Origin: an uncultured Bacilli bacterium
GTDB taxonomy: Bacteria; Bacillota_I; Bacilli_A; RFN20; CAG-826
Length of the DNA stretch: 64,000 nucleotides
NCBI GenBank assembly: GCA_934140155.1
Contig: CAKPBC010000001.1
Coordinates: 62,001 to 126,000 of the forward strand
Direction: 5' to 3'
In this document: piece by piece, positions 8,689 to 17,233 of the stretch
How the letters are laid out: each line of letters begins with the position of its first letter
How positions within the stretch are numbered: the first letter of the stretch is position 1
The notes under the pieces: generated by a model
The model's database searches: none
What the model was told of the DNA's origin: nothing
What the model saw: only the letters and a program-made list of their open reading frames with translations
Position numbers and translations under genes: made by a program

Positions 8689-9231
8689 CTATTTCTTACC
8701 AGCACGTTTTCCTTCTTTACGAAGAATAAACTCATCAGTATATTTAATACCTTTTCCTTTATAAGGTTCAGGTTCACGAACTGCACGAATTCTTGCAGCA
8801 GTTTGTCCAACTGCTTGACGATCTGCACCTTCAACAACTACTTCTGTAGCAGATGGTGTAGAAATTTTTGCGCCAACATCAGGTACGATAACTACTTCGT
8901 GAGAATAACCAATATTTAATACTAAGTTTTCCCCTCTCATAGCAGCACGATAACCGATACCGACGATTTCTAATTTTTTCTTAAATCCTTCAGAAACACC
9001 GACTACCATATTGTGAAGTAATGCTCTTGTTGTACCATGGATAGTCTTCATAGTAATTGTATCATCTGGACGAACACAAGTAATAGTATTTCCTTCAACT
9101 TTATATGTAATATGTGGATTAAAGGTATTTGTTAAAGTTCCTTTAGGTCCTTTAACTGTTACATGGTTACCATCGAAATCAACAGTAACACCTGCAGGTA
9201 TTTCAATAACTTTATGACCAATACGTGACAT
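8689..9231 (-). CDS. rplF: 50S ribosomal protein L6
   Basis: 180 residues starting MSRIGHK at 9231, preceded by AGGAGG; a frame six codons longer overlaps rpsH and contains that ribosome site. Two repeated alpha/beta domains; the C-terminal signature PEPYKGKGIKY is present. L6 supports the GTPase centre of the 50S subunit near the sarcin-ricin loop. Confidence 0.97.
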   Translation of the reverse strand: MSRIGHKVIEIPAGVTVDFDGNHVTVKGPKGTLTNTFNPHITYKVEGNTITCVRPDDTITMKTIHGTTRALLHNMVVGVSEGFKKKLEIVGIGYRAAMRGENLVLNIGYSHEVVIVPDVGAKISTPSATEVVVEGADRQAVGQTAARIRAVREPEPYKGKGIKYTDEFILRKEGKRAGKK

Positions 9232-9242
9232 ACTGTTACCTC

Positions 9243-9632
9243 CTACCAAACATAAGCGATAACTTCGCCGCCGATGCCAAGAGCACGGGCTTTCTTATCA
9301 CTCATTAAACCTTGAGAAGTAGATATAATAGCAATACCTAATCCTCTTAATACACGTGGAAGTTTGTCAGCAGGGACATTAACACGTAATCCAGGTTTAG
9401 AGATTTTCTTTAAACCAGAGATAACACGTTCTCCACCAACGTATTTTAAAGTAATAGTTAATTCTTTCTTTACATCACCAAGAACGATGAAATCGTTAAT
9501 GAAACCTTCTTCTTTTAAGATTTCAGCGATATGTACTTTCATATTTGAACTTGGCATTGTAACTGATTCATGACGCATCACATTTGCGTTACGAATTCTT
9601 GTAAGCATATCTGCAATAGGATCTGTCATCAT
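9243..9632 (-). CDS. rpsH: 30S ribosomal protein S8
   Basis: 129 residues: MMTDPIADMLTRIRNAN at the start and STSQGLMSDKKARALGIGGE at the 16S rRNA-binding C terminus. In E. coli S8 is the translational repressor of the spc operon. The first two codons are both ATG and either could serve. Confidence 0.97.
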   Translation of the reverse strand: MMTDPIADMLTRIRNANVMRHESVTMPSSNMKVHIAEILKEEGFINDFIVLGDVKKELTITLKYVGGERVISGLKKISKPGLRVNVPADKLPRVLRGLGIAIISTSQGLMSDKKARALGIGGEVIAYVW

Positions 9633-9652
9633 AACTCATTTTCCTCCTTTGC

Positions 9653-9838
9653 TTACCAGCTTGCCTTTTTCATACCTGGAATTTCGCCTTTATAAGCTAA
9701 TTCACGAAGGCAGATACGGCATAATTTGAATTTACGAATTACTGCGTGAGGACGTCCACAACGTTCGCAACGTGTGTATTCTCTAACTGCATATTTTTGT
9801 GGTCGTGCACAACGAACCTTAATAGATGTTTTTGCCAT
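9653..9838 (-). CDS. rpsN: 30S ribosomal protein S14, zinc type (S14Z)
   Basis: 61 residues, the short S14Z form. The zinc site CERCG...CRICL is intact (two Cys-x2-Cys pairs at about 24-27 and 40-43). S14 is a late-assembling protein of the 30S head. Many Firmicutes also keep a zinc-free paralogue elsewhere for zinc starvation; none is visible here. Confidence 0.97.
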   Translation of the reverse strand: MAKTSIKVRCARPQKYAVREYTRCERCGRPHAVIRKFKLCRICLRELAYKGEIPGMKKASW

Positions 9839-9854
9839 TTAGATGTCCTCCTTC

Positions 9855-10394
9855 TTATTTATGGAATGGCATACCGATTAATTCAAGCAATGTGAATGCT
9901 TCTTCATCAGTATTTGCTGTTGTTACAACAACAATATCCATACCACGTACTTTAGTGACTTTTTCATAACTAATTTCTGGGAAAATTAATTGTTCTTTGA
10001 CGCCTAATGTGTAATTACCACGGCCATCAAAAGCATTTTTGCTAATACCACGGAAGTCTCTAACACGTGGTAATGAGATAGAGATTAACTTATCAAGGAA
10101 TTCATACATTCTTTCTCCTCTTAAAGTAACCTTACAACCAATTGCTTGTCCTTCACGTAATTTGAAAGAAGCGATTGATTTCTTTGCTCTTGTAATAACA
10201 GGTTTTTGTCCTGTGATTTGAGCTAATTCTGCAACTGAATCATCTAATAACTTAGCATTAGAAGTTGCATCACCAACACCGACGTTAATAACGATTTTTT
10301 CGATGTGTGGAACTTGCATAACAGAAGCATAGTGATATTTTTCCATTAATGCAGGTACGATTTGGGTAGTGTATTTTTCTTTTAATCTATTCAT
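9855..10394 (-). CDS. rplE: 50S ribosomal protein L5
   Basis: 179 residues, standard length. Signatures include KIVINVGVGDA, FKLREGQAIGCKVTLRGERM and the DFRGISKNAFDGRGNYTLG segment. L5 binds 5S rRNA with L18 and contacts the P-site tRNA from the central protuberance. Confidence 0.97.
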   Translation of the reverse strand: MNRLKEKYTTQIVPALMEKYHYASVMQVPHIEKIVINVGVGDATSNAKLLDDSVAELAQITGQKPVITRAKKSIASFKLREGQAIGCKVTLRGERMYEFLDKLISISLPRVRDFRGISKNAFDGRGNYTLGVKEQLIFPEISYEKVTKVRGMDIVVVTTANTDEEAFTLLELIGMPFHK

Positions 10395-10408
10395 AATACT
10401 CTAACCTC

Positions 10409-10717
10409 CTATTTAACAACGCTCTTGCTAGCTTTTGTTACACGGACTTTTTCGCCCTTAACAACTTCATAGCCAACACGTGTTGCTTTCTTTGTTTTTG
10501 GATCTACAAGTGCTACATTACTAACATGAATAGGAGCATAGATATCAACAATACTTCCCTCTGGGTTAGTTTGTGTAGGTTTTTTATGTTTTTTGTGAAC
10601 GTTAACGCCTTCAACAACGACACGGTCTAAACGAGGATATGCTTTTTGAACAATACCAGTTTTACCTTTGTCAGCGCCAGCGATAACGATGACTTTATCA
10701 CCTTTTTTGATTTTCAT
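10409..10717 (-). CDS. rplX: 50S ribosomal protein L24
   Basis: 102 residues with the KOW motif at the N terminus (KKGDKVIVIAGADKGKTGIV) and VEGVNVHKKHKKPTQ. L24 is an assembly initiator for the 50S subunit, near the tunnel exit. Confidence 0.97.
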   Translation of the reverse strand: MKIKKGDKVIVIAGADKGKTGIVQKAYPRLDRVVVEGVNVHKKHKKPTQTNPEGSIVDIYAPIHVSNVALVDPKTKKATRVGYEVVKGEKVRVTKASKSVVK

Positions 10718-10732
10718 TTTGGCTACCTCCTA

Positions 10733-11107
10733 TTATAAGACTTCGATAGCTAAGGAAACGATCTTCATAAATTTATCGCCCTTATCACGAAGTTCACGAG
10801 CAACAGGTCCAAAGACACGTGTGCCACGTGGAGTACCATCATCATTGATTAAGACAATTGCATTGTCATCAAATCTAATGGTTGAACCATCAGGTCTGTT
10901 ATAAGCCTTTTTAGTTCTAACGATAACACCTTTAACGATGTCACCTTTTTTAACTTTTCCGTTTGGAATAGCATCTTTTACTGAGCATAAGACAATGTCT
11001 CCAACGCCAGAACTTTTACGGTGAGAACCACCGAATAAGTGGAAGACACGAACTGATTTAGCACCAGTATTATCTGCTACAACAAGATTTGTTTCTGTTT
11101 GTATCAT
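10733..11107 (-). CDS. rplN: 50S ribosomal protein L14
   Basis: 124 residues, two longer than the common 122. Signatures ETNLVVADNTGAKSVRVF, GDIVLCSVKDAIPNGKVKKG and GTRVFGPVARELRDK are present. L14 forms part of bridge B5/B8 with the 30S subunit and is the docking site of silencing factor RsfS. Confidence 0.97.
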   Translation of the reverse strand: MIQTETNLVVADNTGAKSVRVFHLFGGSHRKSSGVGDIVLCSVKDAIPNGKVKKGDIVKGVIVRTKKAYNRPDGSTIRFDDNAIVLINDDGTPRGTRVFGPVARELRDKGDKFMKIVSLAIEVL

Positions 11108-11121
11108 ACTTTATCTTCCTC

Positions 11122-11385
11122 CTATTTTTCATTTTCTGTGTTTACGACAGCAACTAAACGATAACGTTTTCTAGCTGATAAAGGACGAGTTTCCATGATA
11201 GTAACAACATCACCAATTTTTGCAACATTGTTTTCATCGTGTGCTAAATATTTCTTAGCGTATTTAACTCTCTTACCATACTTTGGATGTCTTTTGTGAG
11301 TTTCGACTAAAACAGTAATTGTTTTGTCCATTTTGTCAGATGTAACTACGCCTTGAATAACACGGCGGGTATTTCTTTCTTCCAT
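11122..11385 (-). CDS. rpsQ: 30S ribosomal protein S17
   Basis: 87 residues, OB fold. Signature RVIQGVVTSDKMDKTITVLV, then KRVKYAKKYLAHDENN and GDVVTIMETRPLSARKRYRLV. S17 is a primary 16S rRNA 5'-domain binder. Confidence 0.97.
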   Translation of the reverse strand: MEERNTRRVIQGVVTSDKMDKTITVLVETHKRHPKYGKRVKYAKKYLAHDENNVAKIGDVVTIMETRPLSARKRYRLVAVVNTENEK

Positions 11386-11397
11386 GTTTCAGTCCTC

Positions 11398-11595
11398 CTA
11401 TTTAATTCCCAATTCACGTTCTCTAAGAACGGTATTGATACGGGCAATATCCTTACGGATATAATTCAATTGCATAGGTTTTTCAAGTTGTCCAACAGCT
11501 TGTTTACGGCGTAAGTTGAATAACTCTTCCTTCAATTGATAAACTTTTTCATTAAGTTCAGAAGTGCTTAACTCTCTAATTTCGCTTAATTTCAT
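11398..11595 (-). CDS. rpmC: 50S ribosomal protein L29
   Basis: 65 residues, two-helix protein. It is recognised by KLSEIRELSTSELNEKV and LKEELFNLRRKQAVGQLE. L29 lies at the tunnel exit with L23, where trigger factor and SRP dock. It starts just 2 bp after rplP, suggesting translational coupling. Confidence 0.97.
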   Translation of the reverse strand: MKLSEIRELSTSELNEKVYQLKEELFNLRRKQAVGQLEKPMQLNYIRKDIARINTVLRERELGIK

Positions 11596-11597
11596 GT

Positions 11598-12017
11598 TTA
11601 TTCACCCTTTCCTTCTTTTGCTATGACACGAGTTCTAATTGGTAATTTGTAAGCTGCTAAGCGAAGTGCTTCGCGAGCATTTGCTTCTCCAACTCCACCA
11701 ATTTCAAACATGACACGGCCAGTTTTAACAACTGCAACCCATGACTCTGGGCTACCTTTACCAGAACCCATACGAACTTCGGCAGGTTTCTTTGTTTTTG
11801 CCATTTGTGGGAATATACGAATCCAAACTTGTCCGCCTCTTTTTGTGTATCTTGATAATACAACACGGGCAGCTTCGATTTGGCGAGCTGTAATATAATT
11901 TCCCGAAGTAGCTTGGAGACCGAATTCACCAAATGATACTTCATTACCAGCTTTAGATTTTCCTTCATATTTTAAACTATGAGGTCTTCTATACTTAACT
12001 CTCTTTGGTTGTAACAT
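11598..12017 (-). CDS. rplP: 50S ribosomal protein L16
   Basis: 139 residues starting MLQPKRVKYRRPHSLKYEG. The GKGSPESWVAVVKTGRVMFEI region that reaches the A-site elbow and peptidyl transferase centre is intact. It follows rpsC by 5 bp. Confidence 0.97.
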   Translation of the reverse strand: MLQPKRVKYRRPHSLKYEGKSKAGNEVSFGEFGLQATSGNYITARQIEAARVVLSRYTKRGGQVWIRIFPQMAKTKKPAEVRMGSGKGSPESWVAVVKTGRVMFEIGGVGEANAREALRLAAYKLPIRTRVIAKEGKGE

Positions 12018-12022
12018 GTGAA

Positions 12023-12694
12023 TTATTCTCCTTTCTTAACTACGTTTTTAACAGGACGAACTTCACCACGGCAGATCCAGACTTTAACGCCTAAACGACC
12101 ATAGGTAGTTGCAGCTTCTGCTAATGCATAGTCAATATCAGAACGAAGTGTATGTAGAGGGATGATACCTTCTTTATAACCTTCGCTACGAGCAATATCA
12201 GCTCCGCCTAAACGACCAGAGACAACTGTTCTACAGCCTTTTGCGCCAGCTTTACGAACATCTCTAATTGCCATTTTTTGAGCAGTTCTGAATGAAGCAC
12301 GTTCTTCTAATTTACGTGCGATTGTTTGAGCAACAATATTTGCATCAAGATTTGGTTCTTTAACATCAACAACTTCTAAGCCGAATTTTTGTTTCTTTAA
12401 AATTTTGCTTAATTGTTTTTTGACAGCGTTAATATTGTCACCATTTTGACCGAGCGCGACGCCAACACGAGCGACGTGAACCATAATTTTAATATAGTTA
12501 TTAGTTTCGGTTTTTTGTCTTTCGATATCAATGTGAGATACTAAAGCATCTTTAAGAGCTTTAGATAAGAATTCACGGATTTTAATATCTTCGTTTAAGA
12601 AGGTTGCGAAATCTTGGTTATTTGCATACCATCTTGAATGCCAATCACGATTGACACCAAAACGCATACCATTTGGATTAACTTTTTGACCCAT
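12023..12694 (-). CDS. rpsC: 30S ribosomal protein S3
   Basis: 223 residues. An N-terminal KH domain (ARVGVALGQNGDNI, where the usual GxxG loop reads GQNG) and the C-terminal S3 domain (VSGRLGGADIARSEGYKEG, RLGVKVWICRGEV) are complete. S3 helps form the mRNA entry tunnel and the helicase activity of the 30S subunit. Confidence 0.97.
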   Translation of the reverse strand: MGQKVNPNGMRFGVNRDWHSRWYANNQDFATFLNEDIKIREFLSKALKDALVSHIDIERQKTETNNYIKIMVHVARVGVALGQNGDNINAVKKQLSKILKKQKFGLEVVDVKEPNLDANIVAQTIARKLEERASFRTAQKMAIRDVRKAGAKGCRTVVSGRLGGADIARSEGYKEGIIPLHTLRSDIDYALAEAATTYGRLGVKVWICRGEVRPVKNVVKKGE

Positions 12695-12708
12695 AAAATT
12701 GCTTCCTC

Positions 12709-13050
12709 CTATCTTTCTTTGACCACAACGGTAATGTGGGCAGTTCTTTTTACTAAGCCAGATGCTGATCCTTTAGCACGAGGTAAGTATCTCTTCATGC
12801 GTGGACCATCATTTGCATAAATTTCAGCGACGTATAATTTATCTTCATCCATTTCGTGGTTGTTGATAGCATTTGCGGCAGCTGATCTAATTAATTTGTC
12901 TACGATTGGTGTAGCAGATTTATTAGTATTAGCTAAGATTCCTAATGCAACCTTAACATCTTTTCCACGAACTAAATCGATAACTAAGCGGCACTTTCTA
13001 GGAGTGACTCTTACTGATGTAACTGTTGCTTTTGCTTCTGTTGCTTTCAT
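12709..13050 (-). CDS. rplV: 50S ribosomal protein L22
   Basis: 113 residues. Signature parts are VRVTPRKCRLVIDLVRGK and the long beta-hairpin ending in MKRYLPRAKGSASGLVKRTAHI, which lines the nascent-chain tunnel at the macrolide constriction. Confidence 0.97.
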   Translation of the reverse strand: MKATEAKATVTSVRVTPRKCRLVIDLVRGKDVKVALGILANTNKSATPIVDKLIRSAAANAINNHEMDEDKLYVAEIYANDGPRMKRYLPRAKGSASGLVKRTAHITVVVKER

Positions 13051-13063
13051 ATTTTAACACTCC

Positions 13064-13357
13064 TTACTTAGCGGCATTTGCAGCTTTATCTTCTGCAGTA
13101 TGTCCGGTATGACCTTTGTAGGTACGAGTAGGTGCAAATTCACCTAATTTATGACCGACCATATCTTCTGTTACATAAACAGTAATATGTTCGTGACCAT
13201 TGTAAACTGCAAAGGTATGTTCAACGAATTGTGGATAAATAACTGATCTTCTTGACCAAGTTTTAATAATTTCTTTTTTGTTTGCAGCATTTAGTGCTTC
13301 AACTTTTTTCATTAAGTGTTCATCACAGAATGCGCCTTTTTTCAAACTACGAGCCAT
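13064..13357 (-). CDS. rpsS: 30S ribosomal protein S19
   Basis: 97 residues: MARSLKKGAFCDEHLMKKV at the start, then TWSRRSVIYPQFVEHTFAVY and HKLGEFAPTRTYKGHTG. S19 forms a complex with S13 in the 30S head. Ends in an Ala-rich tail. Confidence 0.97.
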   Translation of the reverse strand: MARSLKKGAFCDEHLMKKVEALNAANKKEIIKTWSRRSVIYPQFVEHTFAVYNGHEHITVYVTEDMVGHKLGEFAPTRTYKGHTGHTAEDKAANAAK

Positions 13358-13379
13358 GTTTCATTTCCTCCTTTGCCTA

Positions 13380-14210
13380 TTAACGGTCTCTTCTTCTAAC
13401 GATTAAACGGTTAGATGCTTTCTTTGTGTTTCTTGTCTTGACACCAAGAGCTCTCTTACCCCAAGGTGTACGAGGTGCATCACGTCCGACAGGACATTTA
13501 CCTTCACCACCACCATGTGGGTGATCACATGGGTTCATTACAGAACCACGAACTGTTGGACGGACACCGTACCAACGATTTTTACCAGCCTTACCTAAGT
13601 TGACTAAGTTCCAGTCTTCATTACCAACTTCACCAACTGTAGCACGGCAAGTATTTAATACTTTACGAACTTCAGAACTTGCTAAACGGATAATAACATA
13701 TTTTCCTTCTTTACCAAGAACTTGAGCACTTGTACCAGCAGCACGGCATAATTGACCGCCTTTGCCAGGATAAAGTTCAACGTTATGAACTAAGGTACCT
13801 TCAGGGATATTACCAATGTTCATGGCATTACCCACTTTAATATCAACTGCTTCGCCAGATACTACTTTGTCTCCAACTTTGATTCCTTTTGGAGCAATGA
13901 TGTAAGACTTTGTACCATCAACATAGTTGATTAAGCAAATATTTGCATTTCTGTTTGGATCGTATTCAACAGTAGCAACTGTTGCAGGGATTCCATCTTT
14001 TACTCTCTTGAAGTCAACAAGACGGTACTTACGTTTATTTCCTCCACCAATATGGCGAGTTGTGATGCGGCCGTTGTTATTACGACCACCAGTTTTCTTA
14101 ATGCTAACTAATAAACTTTTTTCAGGAGTACTTGTTGTAATTTCTTCAAATGTCGAGTTTGTCATTTGGCGACGGCTTGGAGTCGTCGGTTTGTATGTTC
14201 TAATTGACAT
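13380..14210 (-). CDS. rplB: 50S ribosomal protein L2
   Basis: 276 residues, standard length. It contains RHIGGGNKRKYRLVDFKR and the signature near the peptidyl transferase centre, VMNPCDHPHGGGEGKCPVGR, with its essential His. L2 is needed for subunit association and peptide bond formation. A 50-bp gap to rplW holds a small AT-rich palindrome (TCCTTATA/TATAAAGGA) without a T-run, so it is not a terminator. Confidence 0.97.
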   Translation of the reverse strand: MSIRTYKPTTPSRRQMTNSTFEEITTSTPEKSLLVSIKKTGGRNNNGRITTRHIGGGNKRKYRLVDFKRVKDGIPATVATVEYDPNRNANICLINYVDGTKSYIIAPKGIKVGDKVVSGEAVDIKVGNAMNIGNIPEGTLVHNVELYPGKGGQLCRAAGTSAQVLGKEGKYVIIRLASSEVRKVLNTCRATVGEVGNEDWNLVNLGKAGKNRWYGVRPTVRGSVMNPCDHPHGGGEGKCPVGRDAPRTPWGKRALGVKTRNTKKASNRLIVRRRDR

Positions 14211-14260
14211 AATATCTTTCTCCTATATTTAAATTTTTCTATATCCTTATATATAAAGGA

Positions 14261-14599
14261 CTATTCTTTGAATAAATCTAAGGCTTCACCATCAGCAAGT
14301 GTAACAATTGCTTTTTTGTATCCAGGAATCATACCAGGATAACGTGTGCCTCTTTTAGCTGCTTTTGTATCAACATTAATAATGTTGACTTCTTTTACTT
14401 TGACTTGGAATACTGATTCGAAAGCCATTTTGATTTCAGCACGATTAGCTGACTTTAATACTTCAACAACAATCTTGTTTTGGTTTTGAGCCATAGCCAT
14501 TGATTTTTCAGTGATAACTGGACGAACAATGACATCAAATTGTTTTGGAGTTGGTTTTGCGAAGCGCTTTTCTGCGGCTTCTTGAGTTTTCTTTGCCAT
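14261..14599 (-). CDS. rplW: 50S ribosomal protein L23
   Basis: 112 residues, about 15 longer than the usual form because of a Lys/Ala-rich N-terminal extension (MAKKTQEAAEKRFAKPTPKQ) before the conserved FDVIVRPVITEKSMAMA. L23 is the docking site for trigger factor and SRP at the tunnel exit. Its ATG overlaps the rplD stop as TAATG. Confidence 0.96.
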   Translation of the reverse strand: MAKKTQEAAEKRFAKPTPKQFDVIVRPVITEKSMAMAQNQNKIVVEVLKSANRAEIKMAFESVFQVKVKEVNIINVDTKAAKRGTRYPGMIPGYKKAIVTLADGEALDLFKE

Positions 14600-15243
14600 T
14601 ATTTAAGTGCCTCCTCAACTGCTTTGATAGCTGCCTTTGTTGCAACGACAGTATCAACATTTAATAAGTCATAAACACAAACATTATCAGTTGGAACAAT
14701 CATTGTACCAGGAATATTTCTTGCAGCCTTAATAACATTTTCATTTTCTTCATCTAATACGATTAGGACTTTCTTACCAGCGTTAACTGCTTTTAAAACA
14801 CTAACCATATTTTTTGTTTTTGCATCTGCTAAATCTAATTTATCAAATACAACAACTGCTTTTTCTTTTACTTTTAAAGATAAAGCTGAACGAAGAGCTA
14901 AGTTGTGAGCTGCTTTATTCATTGATAATGAGTAATTTTGTCTTCCGTCTGGTCCAAATACGGTACCACCGCCAACCCAAATTGGAGAACGGCTAGATCC
15001 TGCACGAGCACGACCTGTACCTTTTTGTTTCCATGGTTTTTTACCGCCACCGCTAACTTCAGAACGAACTTTAGTTTTTGCAGTAGCTTGACGTTTGTTA
15101 GCTTGATAAACTTGAACAGCATCAAACATAACTGATTTATTAGGTTCAATGTTAAATACTTCACCTTTAAGTAACATATTTGAAACATTTTCGCCAGTCA
15201 TAGATACGACTGGAACCTTAACGTTCTTTACTTTCTCTGCCAT
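14599..15243 (-). CDS. rplD: 50S ribosomal protein L4
   Basis: 214 residues, with the tunnel loop KPWKQKGTGRARAGSSRSP and GGTVFGPDGRQNY. L4 is an early assembly protein; in E. coli it also represses the S10 operon by binding its leader, which makes the structured leader upstream of rpsJ here worth noting. Overlaps rplW by one base. Confidence 0.97.
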   Translation of the reverse strand: MAEKVKNVKVPVVSMTGENVSNMLLKGEVFNIEPNKSVMFDAVQVYQANKRQATAKTKVRSEVSGGGKKPWKQKGTGRARAGSSRSPIWVGGGTVFGPDGRQNYSLSMNKAAHNLALRSALSLKVKEKAVVVFDKLDLADAKTKNMVSVLKAVNAGKKVLIVLDEENENVIKAARNIPGTMIVPTDNVCVYDLLNVDTVVATKAAIKAVEEALK

Positions 15244-15255
15244 AGTTATACCTCA

Positions 15256-15942
15256 CTATTCTGCTGCAGCAGCAGTGTTGTTTACTAAAGTCTTAATAAC
15301 TTTTGCGCTTTTTTGAGCTTTAACAGCACTTCTTACTGTAACGATTGATTTTGTAGGTCCAGGAATTGCACCTTTTACTAAGAGAGCATTCTTTGATGCA
15401 TCAACTGCAACAACAACTAAGTTTAAGATAGTTGCGGTTTTGTTACCGTGATGACCAGCAGATTTCTTACCAGGATGAATACGGTTGTTTGTTCTACCGA
15501 TTGTTGCATAAGATCCTGAGCCTCTGTGATAGCCAGATCCATGTCCTTTAGGTCCGATTGTGTAGCCATAGCGTTTAATAGCACCAGAGAAACCTTTACC
15601 TTTGCTTGTACCAGTAACGTCGATTACGTCACCAGCTTGGAAAATATCAACAGTGATTGAATCACCAACGTTGTATTTAGCCATTTCATCACCCTTAAGT
15701 TCTCTTAATTCGTACTTAGGTGTGGTGTTTGCTTTAGCGAAGATACCCTTTTCAGCTTTGTTAGCACGATTTTCTTTCTTTTCTTCGTAGCCAACTTGGA
15801 TAGCTTCATAACCATCTTTTTCGATGGTTTTCTTTTGAGTTACGACATTTGGTAAAACTTCGATAACTGTAACTGGATACATTGTTCCATCAGTAGCGAA
15901 GACTTGAGTCATACCCATTTTACGTCCTACTATTTGTTTCAC
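15256..15942 (-). CDS. rplC: 50S ribosomal protein L3
   Basis: 228 residues: MKQIVGRKMGMTQVF start, then SKGKGFSGAIKRYG and GPKGHGSGYHRGSGS in the loop that reaches the peptidyl transferase centre. The C terminus ends in a short Ala/Lys tail. L3 nucleates 50S assembly. Confidence 0.97.
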   Translation of the reverse strand: MKQIVGRKMGMTQVFATDGTMYPVTVIEVLPNVVTQKKTIEKDGYEAIQVGYEEKKENRANKAEKGIFAKANTTPKYELRELKGDEMAKYNVGDSITVDIFQAGDVIDVTGTSKGKGFSGAIKRYGYTIGPKGHGSGYHRGSGSYATIGRTNNRIHPGKKSAGHHGNKTATILNLVVVAVDASKNALLVKGAIPGPTKSIVTVRSAVKAQKSAKVIKTLVNNTAAAAE

Positions 15943-15956
15943 GATGTTTTACCTCC

Positions 15957-16268
15957 TTATAACTTGATATCGATATTGACACCACTTGGTAAGGATAATC
16001 TACGTAATGCATCTACTGTTTCCTTAGTTGGGTTAACAATATCAATTAGTCTCTTGTGAGTTCTAATTTCAAATTGTTCACGAGCATCTTTATATTTGTG
16101 AACAGCTCTTAAGATTGTATAAACTTGTTTTTCCGTTGGTAGTGGAATAGGACCTACAACCTTGGCCCCAGATTTAGTTGCCGCATCAATGATCTTTTCG
16201 ACTGAAACATCGACTAATTTGTGATCATAAGCTTGTAAGCGGACTCTAATCTTTTTACTTTTAGCCAT
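15957..16268 (-). CDS. rpsJ: 30S ribosomal protein S10
   Basis: 103 residues: KKIRVRLQAYDHKLVDVSV, then GPIPLPTEKQVYTILRAVH and FEIRTHKRLIDIVNP. S10 is in the 30S head and doubles as NusE in antitermination. First gene of the superoperon, with GGAGG 8 bases before the ATG. Confidence 0.97.
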   Translation of the reverse strand: MAKSKKIRVRLQAYDHKLVDVSVEKIIDAATKSGAKVVGPIPLPTEKQVYTILRAVHKYKDAREQFEIRTHKRLIDIVNPTKETVDALRRLSLPSGVNIDIKL

Positions 16269-16283
16269 GAATAATTCCTCCTT

Positions 16284-16392
16284 TGTCTAAATCAGGCTTA
16301 GACGTTGCTCCGTGTAAATTCCCTGAACGCCTCATTCATGACAACAGCCTTCGGCGTATCAGCAACCTTGCACTTCATCGCAAGCATCAAAC
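16284..16392 (-). ncRNA. Structured 5' leader of the S10 operon
   Basis: The transcript between the predicted start (near 16392) and the rpsJ ribosome site can fold into nested helices. Arms seen, in plus-strand coordinates: 16380-16384 with 16367-16371 (CTTGC/GCAAG hairpin); 16361-16366 with 16304-16309 (GTTGCT/AGCAAC) enclosing 16353-16357 with 16327-16331 (ACGCC/GGCGT); and a 6-bp hairpin GTCTAA/TTAGAC at about 16285-16303 just before AAAGGAGG. Leaders of S10 operons bind L4 in Proteobacteria and candidate leaders are known in Firmicutes. Autoregulation here is inference. Confidence 0.6.
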
Positions 16393-16398
16393 ATTGAA

Positions 16399-16427
16399 AG
16401 TTTATCAAAAACGCATTATATAGTCAA
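16399..16427 (-). promoter_or_regulatory. Sigma-A promoter of the S10-spc-alpha operon
   Basis: Minus-strand TTGACT (-35, 16422-16427), a 17-base spacer and TAAACT (-10, 16399-16404). It is the only strong promoter upstream of rpsJ, about 130 bp from the start codon. Confidence 0.8.
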
Positions 16428-16543
16428 GCATTTTTTCACTATTTATTGAATAAATATTATATTTATAATATAAGGTCGATTTTTAGAACAAGTTTGTTAG
16501 TTCTTTAAGGAAGCATCTTTATTATAAGCAAAATTTAAATTAC

Positions 16544-16571
16544 AAAAAAAGCAAGTTTTTTCAACTCGCTT
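16544..16571 (-). terminator. Terminator of the tgt-queA-queH operon
   Basis: Minus strand: AAGCGAGTT pairs with AACTTGCTT (9 bp, one G-U) around a 5-base loop, followed by seven T. It begins within a few bases of the queH stop. Confidence 0.85.
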
Positions 16572-16576
16572 AATCG

Positions 16577-17233
16577 TTATTTTTGTTCTTCTTTTTGATG
16601 ATTTTTTACTAAAAATTGCTTGTGATAAGTATACTTGCAACCGCAATAAAGTTGTTGATAAAGATTATATTTAATACGCATTTCACGTGCTTCATCTATG
16701 CCTTTGTTTTTCTTAAAATCAGAATAAAAATATTTTGTATAGTCGTATTTTTTCTCTAATTCTTTACCAATAGCATTTAAAATTTGGCTATTCTTTTGCC
16801 TAGAAATAGTCATAACTGTTGTAAAATAATCAAACCTATGCTCGTTAGCGTACTTAAACGCTTCATCCATTCTTTTGGTATAGCAAATCTTACAGCGATC
16901 TAATCCTTCTGGTTGATCTTTGTATGGTTCTAAGTCTTTGTTATACGTATCATTATCATAAGGCGTTTCAATCACTTCCACGCGCACGTTATAATCTTTA
17001 TAGAAATATTCTAAAAATTTTTTAAGTTCATCTTTTCTTCTTTGATATTCACTTTCAGGATAAATATTTGAGTTATTATAAAAGATAGTAACATCAAAAT
17101 ATTGACTTAAAAATTTAATTGGAAAAGTAAGACAAGGTCCACAGCAAGCATGTAAAAGTAATGTTGGACGCTTGCCATTTAATGCTTCTATTTCTTTAAG
17201 AGATTCTAAATAATAGTTAATTTTCTTTTCCAT
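16577..17233 (-). CDS. queH: Epoxyqueuosine reductase QueH
   Basis: 218 residues from ATG 17233 (MEKKINYYLE). QueH is the non-B12 enzyme that reduces epoxyqueuosine to queuosine in tRNA; it is a 4Fe-4S/iron protein. Signatures visible: LLLHACCGPC near the N terminus, FYNNSNIYPESEYQRR, DRCKICYTKRMDEA and LYCGCKYTYH, which supply the conserved cysteines. It overlaps the end of queA by 17 bp. The ribosome site is poor (a GGAG 15 bases upstream), so a start at 17248 is possible; translation is probably coupled to queA. Confidence 0.93.
   Translation of the reverse strand: MEKKINYYLESLKEIEALNGKRPTLLLHACCGPCLTFPIKFLSQYFDVTIFYNNSNIYPESEYQRRKDELKKFLEYFYKDYNVRVEVIETPYDNDTYNKDLEPYKDQPEGLDRCKICYTKRMDEAFKYANEHRFDYFTTVMTISRQKNSQILNAIGKELEKKYDYTKYFYSDFKKNKGIDEAREMRIKYNLYQQLYCGCKYTYHKQFLVKNHQKEEQK

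Noticed and set aside
11657..11968. 103-codon minus-strand frame inside rplP
   Set aside because: It is another reading frame of a clear L16 gene, without a separate start signal.
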